This document shows positions 35,940-48,500 of a DNA stretch of 64,000 nucleotides, one piece after another. Origin of the DNA: Pyrrhosoma nymphula (lineage: Eukaryota > Arthropoda > Insecta > Odonata > Coenagrionidae); NCBI GenBank assembly GCA_963573305.1, contig OY754329.1:134651422-134715421 (forward strand), written 5' to 3'. The position numbers were made by a program, and so were the translations under genes. How positions within the stretch are numbered: the first letter of the stretch is position 1; each line of letters opens with the position of its first letter. The notes beneath the pieces were generated by a model. The model worked only from the letters and a program-made list of their open reading frames with translations, searched no databases and was not told the DNA's origin.

Positions 35940-38900
35940 TTCTAGATCTGATTCAAAAACTACAAAAATTAGACTCATCAAAATGTTTATAAAATAAAAT
36001 AACATTGAAGCCATACACAAAAAGTAAAAATCTTAGGAAATTTTCGTGTGATTGAGTAAAATAAAATGTACACATTTAACCTAAATTTTAAATGCATATC
36101 ACATAATGGAATGGTTTCATATTTCGCATAAATGAAGCAATTGAGAATAACTTATGGTGATGAGGCACGTTAAGAAATTGATACGGCTAAAGTAAAATTC
36201 ATAAGAAGCTCTTCAATGACCAGATGCGGTTATTGACCGTGGAATTTCAAAACTCCAGAATAACGCACCCAAAAATCGCTAGGGCAAACGCTTTAACGTA
36301 ACAAAACTGAATTGGAGTGGATTCCTTTGTTTCCGATTTTAAGGTGACATCAAACTGCCATGGGAGGTGATGATATAAGATCCAAGTTCCTCTGAGAATA
36401 TCTTAAAGGGGAGAGAGAGCGAAGGAAGTGGGTTAAAGTTAGGTGTAAGATGGATGATGACGCACGAAAAAGTAAAAGACGGCAGAGAGCAAATTTGTCT
36501 TGATAACAATATTGTCCATCTCTGACCCCTTCATGAGCGATTTCATTAGGGTAAAGGGTGTGACAAAAACTTGTAAGCATCAGATGTTACAATTTGTTTC
36601 ATCCTATCAGTAATTTATTCTACATACAAGATGCTTTATAATGCAACAATGTTTTCCAGCAAGCTTTAAATACCTATGGCAGCGGGTCCTTTACCCTAAT
36701 TCCTACCACAGGTCTTGCGTTAATCACTAATAACCCTTCAGTCATCACATATTGTAAACGGCTTTTTCCGACAGTTCATAACACTTAACACATAACAAAA
36801 TTTCTCAGCGTAAACTTGAACTGAAAATAAATACAATACAGAAAACAATATAAGCTACTTGAATGTATCTAACTTTTCAAATGAAGCTACGACGTGATTT
36901 TAAAATTGTTCATGATCCAGAATTTGCGATTATTAAAAAGTGATAATGCTTTTTTAAGACGAATGAAAGGGAATCCATTTTCACGTACAAATAATTATGC
37001 ACAATAGAATGAGAGACCTGATAATTCAGAGGAAAGAATACTATTTGAGATCATAGTTCATATAAAATGAACCAGGCTTATTTTCCGTCTTTCATTACGT
37101 ATTGGGATTAAAGCTCATCCTAACACAAGATTCAGTGTGGAACGGAATAAATAACATTTACTGAAATCAAATAATTATTTATTTTTGATGAATTACTTTA
37201 TTTTATACATGTATTTACACCCAGAAAAGTGATTTTTCATGCCCAAGGAGATTTGGTGGCCAGCCTACTACAAAATGGTTTGGAGGGATTTGAAAACAGC
37301 ATACAATAGACTAATAAATGAGGGAGTTGATTACCGTGCAATCATGTAAAAGAGATTCACGATCCTTCTTTTAAACCTTAATACAGAGATATCAGGTCTC
37401 CAGCGATATTCTGCTGCCAAGATTCTCCCGCCTTAAATCTCCCACACCGAGCAATGCTAGCTGAGGACCCTTTGAGGACAAAATCTCCCACCAGCTAGCG
37501 CTCAATAAGGCGACCATCCCGGAACCCAACGCGGGGCATGATATATGACCGCCGCCTTTAACGGTTAATTCACTTCCATCACGCGCCATAAGTCGAACTG
37601 CTTTGAAGGAGGAGGAGGAATCCTTCCACATGTGGTCTACGCGTTCGACCTGACGGATAAGGACGCTTTCCTTCGAAGAGGAAGGAAGAGTCAATCTGAG
37701 TAATATCAACGATGATACACTCACCAGCCATAACCGGGACGCGGACACGAGGGACGATAAAGAGTAGAACCCCTACATCCGATGGAGATCCTGGACGTTA
37801 TTAGCCTATTAACACTCCCGAAGGGTTAGTTATAGTCGTCCATTCGATCCCCCACGATACCTTTAATCATCTTCAAGGTTGCGAGATGCCGCCGATGCCA
37901 AAAGGAAGATGAAAAGGAGCTGGGTGAAGGGACGCGGATTAGCCTCAGAATGCGTGTAAGTTTATTTTTTCTCCGGGGGTATTGGGTGAGTTCGACGTCA
38001 AGGCGGGACACGAATGGGTGTGATCAAAAGAGAACGTCGTTATGCTCGTTTTAAACGTCCAAGGTCTAGGTTAATTTACCGCTTCACCGCGAGGAGTGGC
38101 TTCGTAGAACCACAAACGGGACTACTTGGCGTGAGCTCGTTGATTACACTTGGCCGTAAATCATAATTCAAAGGCGAGAAAAAATAATATCATTCCTTCC
38201 CTCCCCTCCCGAGGTCTGCGGAAGGGCTAAAATTGAGTTCCACCGCTGCGTATCCCCGCAACGCGATTGTTGTGTGCGACGAAAAATTCGGAAATTCGAC
38301 GAGTTTCGACGCTAATAATTTGACGGATGTGCTCCGGGCTTTTCCAAACCCTGTCAGTTCTGGGGTAATCAAAGAACCACACAAGACCGTCTTCGATGGA
38401 ATTCAATCAGTGTGGTGTTTCGAGGGAGAAATTCCAGAAATTCTGGATGGATGAAAATGTAATCACGGCCAGTTTTTCCGAACGGCTTGCCTTTCGATTT
38501 GCATCGGTAAACAATGCCACTTTTTCAATGTGCAAGAAAGCAAATAAGCAAAAAGTATTGAAAAAGTTCACCACGCTCGAAACTTAAATAAATGATCTTT
38601 CCTTTTTCGAGCAAAATGGCAAACGAGTCCGCCATCCAGGATTAAAAATCCAAGAGCATCTTGCGGACAATTTAAAGCACTTTTCGTTACATCGTGTAAC
38701 TTGCAATAAAAAAAAACAAAAAGTGATTTCATCACACTATAATTGCTCGTGGTCATGAAAATCAATTCTTTTGAAAATATAGTGTATATAATAATCGGAT
38801 GCAACTCATACAATACTATAATTAACATGACGTAGTAAAAAGACGTTTCGTTGTTTTGTCGTGAAAGCACACTCAACTTGAAAACTAATATGCATATAAA

Positions 38901-39400
38901 CATCTGAATAATATGGTACCCGTATAATGGCTCGAAATCAATAGGTAAAATCAATGAATCAGAGAGTTTATCCACTTGGCTGACAAGGGAAATTATACTA
39001 ATTCTCAATTTAATGGAAAGTTTTAATTGAATATACAAAATATATAGAAAATTTGTGACCAATATCATTTAAAATCATTGAAGTAAAACGATGGTGGTTT
39101 ATAATTCGGTCGACATTTAGAACCTGTTGTTTCCAGAATAATATAGAGCCACACACAGCAAAGAATAACAGCATAGCTTTTGAGCTGATTACATTTACCC
39201 CTATTTTATGATCAATGGTATAAAATTATCTAGGTTATTAATAAGTGAGATTAGTGTACATGCCATAATTTTCTGAGAGAACTCTTTTCCAGACATGCGG
39301 CTATTTTTAATGAAATTATGTTTAGGTTTCCATTAAAACATTTTCAAACTTATACATGATTCCAAGGTATTCAATAACCCAGTTTGCAAAAACCCCTATT
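35940..39400. other. Unassigned DNA, GC-richer at 37390-38460
   Basis: 37390-38460 is more balanced in base composition than its surroundings and holds a 73-codon plus-strand frame at 38233-38454 with no recognised similarity. 38568-39068 has a 166-codon minus-strand frame that is hydrophobic and AT-rich. Neither can be supported as a gene. Confidence 0.45.
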
Positions 39401-39412
39401 GAAATTCACCTT

Positions 39413-39540
39413 GATTTTGATTGGCTTGGTGGTGTAACTAGCTGCTACACCAGACCGCCAATTGGAAGATCCGGGTTCGAATCCCAGTCAAGTCAAATGA
39501 TTTCTTTCATGGCGAATTTCATCGCCTTTTATGCAGATTA
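39413..39540 (+). repeat. tRNA-derived SINE, family 1 (plus copy)
   Basis: It reads TTGGCTTGGTGGTGTAACTA at the head, then an exact B box GGGTTCGAATCC at 39473-39484, then CCCAGTCAAGTCAAATGATT and a body with CATGGCGAATTT. The minus-strand copy at 25.2 kb shares head, B box and body. The 5' head of the other copy is expanded by an internal duplication that this copy lacks. Confidence 0.78.
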
Positions 39541-40212
39541 CCAATAAGCTAAAAAACGGATTACCACTTACAAGAGTGATTAGGAGCAAAAACGCTTACG
39601 GATCGAATGTGGAAGCTATCTCTAAAAGCCAGGGTGGACCAATTTGGTCTCAGACGCTTGAAGTTAGTTGGAGATGAAGAGCCCTTTTGGAGACGGGTTC
39701 CGTACTCTCACCTGCCTCTCCTCGTGACATCAGAACTTCGCACACCAAATGAGAGCAAACTTAACCCTTACGTACTTCCTGAATTTAACAACAGAAACTT
39801 AAAACAATGGTGGCAAGGAAGTGAGGTTTCCCGCAATTAAGAAGTTACGCCCTCCATATTTTATGCGCTTCCTCGCGTGACGCCCCGTGGTAAATTCTTA
39901 ATAACAAAAGTACCTATGAGAGGGAAGAAAACGCAGTTTGTTGTCTTCTCATATGCAACTCGAAAGAGGGTGACCGAGATAAATTTTGGTAGCGTAAATG
40001 GAAAATGAAGACTGTCGATCTGTTTTTATCGAAAGAGCTTGATTGAAAAAATACCTTGCCTCGGGAAAAAATTAAAAGCGGCGAAAGTATTGTCAACAGT
40101 TCAAAATGAAACATGGCTAAAATGTTCGGAGAAATAGATTTCCCCCTTTGCTAATAGTTATTCCTTTCTTACACTTACTTAAATGAACATTATTCAGGCT
40201 GATATAGTTATC

Positions 40213-40277
40213 GATAGAATCAATATAAACTTTGTAAAATTCATTGTGAAATTCACAAAATTCGTATTGATTCTGTC
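40213..40277. repeat. Imperfect 30-bp inverted repeat
   Basis: GATAGAATCAATATAAACTT at the left and the reverse complement of the right arm, GACAGAATCAATACGAATTT, agree over about 24 of 30 positions with a five-base loop. AT-rich, non-coding, no flanking duplication seen. Confidence 0.6.
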
Positions 40278-40718
40278 AATATGGATACTCACAAAGTTAC
40301 GCCTGAGAATATTGAGTTTATGATATAGTTAAGATGCAAAAGATAGTCTTCTGACTTTTGGACATAGTTTTACAGTACATTTATAATTTTATGGCAACTT
40401 ACATGGCGCTAGCGTGGTCGATTAAGAAATTATACCATTTACAGGCTATAAGAATAATTATGAACGTTTTAGATGGTAAAAAGGTCCGTAGAACCCGTTA
40501 ACTTCATAAGATAAACCAATAGCGGAAAGATATATACGAATTTTGCATATAGAAGGCTTAAACGTAATTTGTAGAATATTTAAGATGATGATTAACTTTC
40601 CTAATTTTACAATATATATCCGTATTTACTTGAAACAGAGATAGCCATATACGAACCATACGATCTATATCTAATGAATGTTGAAAGTAAATTATTATTG
40701 AGTTGCACACCAGTTCAG

Positions 40719-40853
40719 GTTCTCCATCACCACCAACGCGTCGCGATGTTTTGATATGCGACTCGCTTAGAGTCTTCAGGGCTTCTGATGAACCTTCTCA
40801 GAAGCCCTGAAGACCGAGTCGCACATCGGAGCGTCGGCGGAGATGGAGGTGGC
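40719..40853. repeat. GC-rich fold-back element with CCCTGAAGA core
   Basis: The inner arms 40772-40787 (GTCTTCAGGGCTTCTG) and 40799-40814 are perfect 16-bp reverse complements with an 11-base loop. Pairing extends outward through GCGACTCG/CGAGTCGC (with a six-base bulge on the left) and then an imperfect outer arm, CTCCATCACCACCAACGCG against CGTCGGCGGAGATGGAG. The whole structure spans about 135 bp and is much more GC-rich than its surroundings. Confidence 0.82.
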
Positions 40854-41644
40854 CCGACGCGGTGAAAAAATACGATAACATTTACATTCAAAGATCGTCA
40901 TGGCCAACACTGCCCCTATTACTAGCTCATTAGCTGCGCTTACAAAAATTATTATTCAGGTTATACCAATATAATACATAATGCTTCTCGGAAGAAAGAT
41001 TATTGCATAGGAAACGATTGCACAATTAATGAAAGTTTCGGTGTTTTGCCGGCAAACTAGAATTATGTAATTTTTTCGGATTTCCCACCGGGTCAGGGAG
41101 GTGGGAAACCCGAGAAAATTTCATCAGGTTGTAAAATTATGTTAACAATAGCTCGGGAGCCAAAAAGAGAAAAAAAACTCAAGGAAGACATTTTCCACTG
41201 GACTACGTGAAATGCAAACATTATAAATCGGTTCATTTTCCTTCAATTCACTGAAAACTCGATTCCATTGCCCAGCTAAACTCTAATTGCTCTTCATACG
41301 TCTATTCACATGTACAACGCCCTCGCGTAAGACGCGCACAGTACGTTTCACAGAGAAAATATCGAAAAATAATTTCCTCTGAGTTATGCTTGAATTGGTA
41401 GCGGGAGAGGTTAGACTTGCTTTTAGAATGACTATAATGAAGAATATGTCTCTCTTTCTGCGCATAATGCAGTTTATTGTATTGTGTCAACATTTGGCCA
41501 AAAGCCGAGCAACCGGCGTAGTCTTTTACACGTATCCTTGTCTATGGCGCGCACATGAGTTTTACGTGCTGATTTTCAGGGTAAAAAAGTGCGAGCGGGA
41601 CACGCTCATATAAGATATAGCCACATTTTTTTCAACCAGATGGT

Positions 41645-41694
41645 GGAAGATCTTACCAAGATGGTGGAAATTGATGAGGGAAGATCTTACCAAG
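41645..41694. repeat. 34-bp tandem duplication
   Basis: GGAAGATCTTACCAAG occurs at 41645-41660 and again at 41679-41694, with related sequence (ATGGTGGAA / ATTGATGAGG) between. Two units only. Confidence 0.75.
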
Positions 41695-41789
41695 GTTACT
41701 ACGCTAACCGGCGAGTAAAATCCACAAATGAGGCTATAAGTTCCTTCTCCTGAGTTTACTCAGAAAAATCATCCAACTTTGGTACAGTT

Positions 41790-41880
41790 GGTTGTGCCCG
41801 GAGGGCTCACACTAAATTGAACCCGACAACACTGGTCAGTAGTCCAACGGTATACCCCACCCGGGGTATCATCATAGCAA
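41790..41880 (-). repeat. Possible tRNA-derived relic
   Basis: The minus strand shows GGTATACCGTTGGACTACTG followed by GGGTTCAATTTAG (41812-41824), a fair A/B box pair. The motifs are degenerate and no body was identified. Confidence 0.38.
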
Positions 41881-41954
41881 ACCACTCCGTTGAATAACCC
41901 ATGCGAAAATATGACTATACATCATAAACGAATATGGAGATGAACTATAGAAAC

Positions 41955-42525
41955 TTTAGGTAGTTTGAGCGATACATAATTTCACTAAAAATTCAATGAA
42001 TTTGACTTATTCACAAAAGATGTGTCATTTTTCAAATGATAACAAAATATCAGCCACTTACCACTATAATTTTCGAGTTATTAGCCAAAAATACCAGCCA
42101 ATTTCCATGGGAAATGGTACGGGTATGCACTCCGGAGAAACTTTATTTGAAAAATGAGGTATTTAATAAAGATCTAGTCATAATTTTAAGTGTGTTGTTT
42201 GTATGCTTTCTAAACTATTTTTTTAAATAACCAATTACCAACTCACCGCAGAAATGTTTAGATAATCACAAAACAATATTCGGTTGTGAAGGCATTTTCA
42301 CCGTACATCGTGAAAAAATGAATCAAGTTAAAGACTTATGTATGCATATTCCGTACATTAATGAGAATTTAGGTCATGTGAAACAATATTATTGATGCAT
42401 TAATGTTGAAATATTTACTTCATGCTTAGCTAAGCTTAGCTTAGCGTACTTACAGCAGTTGAAATAAGAAAATAAAATTCGAATATGATCTCCATGATGA
42501 ATTGGGAAAATTTCTCGTTCAAACG
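41955..42525 (+). repeat. Unclassified ~0.55 kb dispersed repeat, copy 2
   Basis: Same-strand partner of 4885-5422, with the same landmarks in the same order, for example ATGATAACAAAATATCAGCC at about 42033. It has an extra TGCTTAGCTAAGCTTAGCTT (about 42423) that contains the 12-base palindrome GCTTAGCTAAGC and is missing from copy 1. A third, partial copy lies inverted at 10.2 kb. Confidence 0.75.
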
Positions 42526-42529
42526 GGCA

Positions 42530-45500
42530 TTATCGCATATCACCAGCAAACGTAGGACTTATGGATAGAGCGACTTTCCGAAAACGCAAATGCATATTCA
42601 CAAATGTACAAAAGGGTTTCGCAAGCAGCCTTTGGAATTGGTAAGAACTCCGGAATCCTGGATGAAAAACGACCCTATCTGATCGGAAGCTCGTCGAGGA
42701 AGGCTTATGACTTCTTTGGTTATCACGACTACAAAAATTACATGAAACCCACATTATCGAGAACTGGTTTATTCCAACAGAAGGATTGTTGCATGACACG
42801 TACGTCAGCTGCTTTTCGCATTACTTCCCATTACCGAGTAATGCTTCGTTGAAAACGACCTCTATTCAGCGAAGTTTGCGATCTTTTCTTTCCAATATGA
42901 CTCGTTTCAACTTTACAAACAAACGTTTGCCCCGTTGCTCCATCCTTCAAGCACCAAATAGTGAAAATTTCAGAATTTCTTCTACCTAATAGCATGCAAT
43001 CATGACGATAAAAACCACAGTGGTCTGAAAAAGTCTTTCTCTCGTAGCATCCAACTTCCTTAATGCAATGACAAATAACATTCTCCGATTGCTCGGAGAG
43101 CCGAATGACCTATACCAAGAAAGATATCGCAGCGTTAAGATAACAGGTGCAAAGCCGTTGATCATCCCGACGTGATAGGCCTTTCCAGGGGAGAAATATA
43201 TATATGCATGTCCGGCATCATGCTCAAAGCTAACCCGTCAACCCGTTATCGTGTTACAGGGATCAAGCAAGGGCTTGGGACTGAAAGGGTCCGCTTTGGA
43301 AATGAATTATAAGGAAGGAAGGGAGACAAAGGCTCGGACCGTTAAATATTCCAAACAAACTCCGCCCCCCACGTCGCAAAATATAAAATTGCTAACGAGT
43401 CACCAATCCTGCTCCACCCTCCACTACACCTCTTGCCAGACCCTCTCACACACACCTCCGGCGCTACGAAATTCAAATGCGGAGAGAAGCGCGTGCAGCA
43501 GTGGGTCCGGGGCGACATCTTGCATTATTCATGAGAGCGAGACTGCATTTGCCTCCCTTTTGATTTCCGCCGGAATCGCACGAGATGTTATTAACGGCGG
43601 AAGGTAAGGGGACGATTCCAAAACGCTCTCGTGGGATATTGCGCGCCGGAAACGCAATTTATAGCGAAAGGAGAGGATATGAAGAAGAGAGAAAAAAATT
43701 ACACACGGGTGACGGAAGTATCCGCCCGAAACTGTACCTCGCCAGCATGTTGCATCGCAAAATGGCTGATGACGACGAGTCGAAATAAGGTGGACGAAAC
43801 TGAACTTTACACATATATTTTTCCATTTTTGGACGGAATTGGAGTTTGATCTAGGAGTTTACGGAACGATGAGAGTGATTTTGCTATCGCCTTTGTCACA
43901 GATTTATCGCTAAATTTTTATTGCTCGGCGAAATGTCTTCTCGGTAACCAATAAAATAACGCCAGACGACCCCAATAAGAAAACGCGATTTTTTTGTCAT
44001 TAATAGGATTTTAATGGCGACACCGAACCTACGGACGCGTACAAGACGACCTGCTTGTTGCGACGCTTACTGCAAGCATAACAAGACATTAGCTAATAAA
44101 TTATCTGAAAAATGCCCCCTGACATATAAAAAAATATATAAAACATCAAACGGACTGGCCCACAATGACGATTCCAGAAATAAAATCAGACCTTGGTGCG
44201 AAAAAATTCCTTCTTTTGCCATTTCCTTAACTTGAGAAATTCAATTATTTGTTTGACGACATTGTTTCCACTTCGAGAGGGAGAAATTGCTAAAATATTA
44301 GCAAAATTGGTAGTATTATTAAAATGCTAAAATTATTTGGTAGTTCAATGATTTATTACATGGAATAAATTTATTTTATGTTTACCACATCAATATGAAA
44401 TATTTATCAAAGACAATATCTCAACAAGATAAGTTAAATAGTTGAAACATGCGTTTCAAAAGAATAAAAGGTTCAATTTACATCACCTTACTTGCTTAGG
44501 GATGAACCAGAACATAGCATGTTTAACATAGATTGCTTCAGGGTATGACCAGTTCTACGACCTATATGGCGAAAACGGTCAAGCATCAAATTAATCGGTG
44601 AAAACGTACATAGTTCACTCATATAGTGACAATGAGTTTTCACAAAATTGAGCCTTGAGCAATAGAATTCATGAATCAGAATTGGTCAAGGAAGGGCGGA
44701 GGTCGCCTCACAAGAAGCATGTGAAATTTATACATTAAGATTCAGTTTTTTAACCTCAGGTTTAAAATATTCCAGGCTCGAATATAGACGTGAACACGCT
44801 TCACAAACGATTCCTTTTTGGTCAACCAAACGACATTTTGATGTTATTCACTAAAACCAAACTCTCATTTAAACACTTAACGTAAAAGCTACATAATCTA
44901 ACGATTAAAGTTAAGGAGACATCATAAAAAAGATCTATGAGGGAACGCCTTACAATACTGGATGAGATCCTAGGGAACTCGCTAGCAATTATGACTCTCC
45001 GTGTGGACTTGTATGAAAATATAATCAGAATCGTAGGGCAGTTTATATGAAAAGAAGGATAGGGCACGAACTATTTATTCCAATATATTTACTTCAGCAT
45101 CGATCTGATGCGAGGATGAATTAAAAACTGATGGGTTAATATTAAAGACGAATGAAAGAAGTGCAACGCGAATGTACCTTGTCTGACGCGTAAAGAGTTT
45201 TTCGTTCGTATCTGTGGAGACAGATTTTTCATATTATCGTTTGTGCTGTAATTTTTACAATTTTTTCATCTCAAAGAACAATGAATCCAACTAAAAATTA
45301 GCAAAATTATTTTCATAACATACGTTACAAATTGCGGGAAAATGAATTGACCTTTAGAACTTAGATGTTGATGTAACTGATGGAGCGGGCACTGCAAGAC
45401 AAGTTACATGAAGTAACATATGCAAGAGTATTTTTACTAGAAGCTGTGGGATGTAAACTTTCTTCGAGCCACATGTCCCAACAAACAAAAGGACTACTCA

Positions 45501-48500
45501 TTTTCCCTGAGCTACATGCAGTTTTTTCCACGGTCTGGCTGTCAGAAAGGTTATTTTGCATCAAATCCATGAAGAGATGTTGGTAGGCACCTCACTCACA
45601 ATTGAACCGGGAACCGGGACCGTGATACCTCGCATTGAAATTTTTCATAAATAATATATTACAGTATTTACAAAAATATGATGGCACAAAATGTTAAGTA
45701 CCAAAGAAAACAATGAACACCTGGTGTAATCCATGTTACGTATATAATGGAAACTGTATCATTTCAGTCGAAGAGAATTTGGAAACAACCACTTAACCTA
45801 ATTACAAATTTCAGGAAGAGGGAGTTATATGAGATAGCACAGCAGTGTTTCACCCATCTTCGATGAGGTAATATTCGTTTTTGTTTATTTCGATTCCTGA
45901 AATTGGAAAATGGGATTTCCATTAGTAGTCATCAAATCTGTGGAAGGAGTGCTTGCGAAACATTGACTCAATAGGAATTCCCTCGTGCAAAACAAAACGG
46001 AATGGAAATAGCCCAAATGTTTTCACCGAAATTATAAATAAAAGTGGCGTTTCGACATCGTAAGATGTTAACAATTTTCGCCGCTGAGCATTTAAAAAAA
46101 TGTCGACTCATAATAATGGATTGCGTACTAAACTCAACAGAAGCGTGCCCGTCTGACTTCCTTCCAGTAACCATTAAACTGGGAAGAAAAAATTGGAATA
46201 ACGAAGTAATCGGAAGAGCTGTATAATGCTGCTGCAGCATTTTTGAAATCCGAGGAAGGCAACGGGACATGAATCACAATCGTCGCATTAATTTTCCCTG
46301 CGAGTTTTTTGCGTCAGTTTTCGGCGCGAAAAAAACTTCCAATTTAGCAATCGTCCAATTAAATCGACACTGTAAGGTGCAATTATTCGAAACGCAAACG
46401 TAAACAGCCCCTGGAAAAGATGCGAAAAAGCATCTTTTGAAGGGATCACCCGTGCTGATTCCAATAAATATCTTCCTACGTGACAGTGATGGAGTCGAGT
46501 TTTTGGAAAGCCTCGTCAAGGAGTCAGCTTTTATGTCACATAAGCCTTTTAATGATCACATAAATTGCCGAGCAAAAACGATCGCAAGCGGATGGAAAAT
46601 TAGAAAGGAAACTGTAAAACTGATACATTAACGAGGCAGAAATGCGATATTGTTACGACTTTGGCATATTTTGTGCGGCATTCAATTATAATTGCTCTCA
46701 AAGAGTAAAATACATTTCATCCGTCTCATAATTTCAAGTTTTACCGCACAAAACAATTTTAATTTAACCCCAGAATAATATTGTGATTTAATTGAACTCA
46801 TAAAATGAAACTAAAAGAGAAAAAAATCAGTATTTCACATATCTCAAGCGAACAAACCTTGTCGATTTCCTTAAACCATTATATGCATCTAATAAGAAAC
46901 CACGATCATCAATTGAAACATAGGTAAAAAAAATGTCAACAACTGTTAATCTGTAATAAACAAATGATAATGTGAAAATAGTGCTGTTTAAAACCACTGG
47001 AGTGGCGATGAAAATCAACGTAACTTGAACTCTATCCGAACTAAACTTCTTATTAATTCAAATCAATTTTAATATTTTTCGGTCAAGTTTAAATAGCACT
47101 TTTTAACAATTTTTTAAGGTCCCAAAAGGAGACGAGAATGTCCGTTTAAGGATTAATATGAGCATATATGATTTACTAAAAATAAATGCGAAATAGTGGA
47201 CGCCCGCGTTGACTTAATTACTGCACAGCTTTTACTAGCTACTGTAGCTTTTTTTATACCTCCTGGCCAAAATTTGTATCCAAATCATTCGAGAAGAACA
47301 ATATTGATCAATCAATCAAGTTAATTCCACCAAACGCCACTACTCCATTCGGTCGTTGACACTTTAGTTCCTCAGACGGGCAAACATATAATGAGAACAA
47401 CACAAGCCGTTGAACATGATGTTCTACGGCCAGAAAACATCTTAAAAGAATTTGATGAAGGCAACATTGCGTGGTGGTTCCTGATGGGCTCAAGCCAACG
47501 AAAGTAAACCGCCCGGGAGGCTCAGGGCGTGAAAAGAGTGAGATAAGGTGGATCGCCAAGGAAAACAGGAAACAGCTGGGCTTCGAAATCCCTTATCGCC
47601 ACTCATTTATCTATCCCCCTCCAGCTTTCAGTCCATCCCTCCCGCCTCTTCCCACTTCCCGCCAGTCTTCCACTCCAACCTATCTATCTCCCTCACTCAG
47701 AGACGCAGACTAGGAACTGTCCGACAGGATTGTCTTCGGGTTTCGTCTTATTCCTTCCAGCTAACATTGAGCAGAAACCCCATTTTAAGTGGAAGAAGGA
47801 GAAGGACCGACAATATGAACGTAAAATGTAGATCTCATGTGTCAATCACAGTCATTATAGCCTTTAAGGGTGGGAGAGTTCGTGTTTAGCCAAGGTTTGA
47901 ACGGTGTTTATATAGAACAGATGACGGTCATTAGACAAGGCATGTGTCACTACTATTCAATAATCCTCCATATTCAACACCTTCTTACTTTTTCACTTGA
48001 AGATATTTACGAGTAAAGTTAAAGGGCTGTTTCTAGAACTATTCTTGCAAAAATATACTTTTAAATTTATTAAATTCGAAAACCTAGAGTGGATAACCTA
48101 GAAATTTACAGCGGCAGTATATTACTATGTGAATTCAGCTATTTAACAGCTCATTTTGAGTTTTTTTTTTATTTTGCTATGGCAAAAAGTAGTAATAAGT
48201 AAATAGTAGAATTGAAGATTTATGTCCTGAGGTGAAGCATGTAAAGAGTCTTAATAAATTTTTAATCACCAAGGGTAGCCGGGCCTTAAAGTTTTGAAGT
48301 TATAATTAGACAGGGAGATTCATATGAAAACGGAAACTCAGAACAGAAAATATTGAAAAATAAACTGATCCCACAGTGATTTTGTAAACAGAAGAAGCTA
48401 CCACCCAAACAATGATTCTAATGACTGCAAGGATCGATTTCAGATGTGAATGCATGCATTACTTCTCACATTTCTCCAAGGATAGATCGAGAATCCTTAG

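Noticed and set aside
38568..39068. 166-codon hydrophobic minus-strand frame
   Set aside because: AT-rich, many Ile/Leu/Phe, no recognised receptor or transporter motif, no splice context. Expected occasionally by chance in a window of this size.
40783..40823. CTGATGA within the 40.8 kb hairpin as a hammerhead ribozyme core
   Set aside because: The matching GAAA core and three-stem arrangement are absent; the sequence folds as a simple hairpin.
43251..43849. Overlapping frames in the GC-richer patch at 43.3-43.8 kb
   Set aside because: Three frames overlap in different phases and no domain is recognised.
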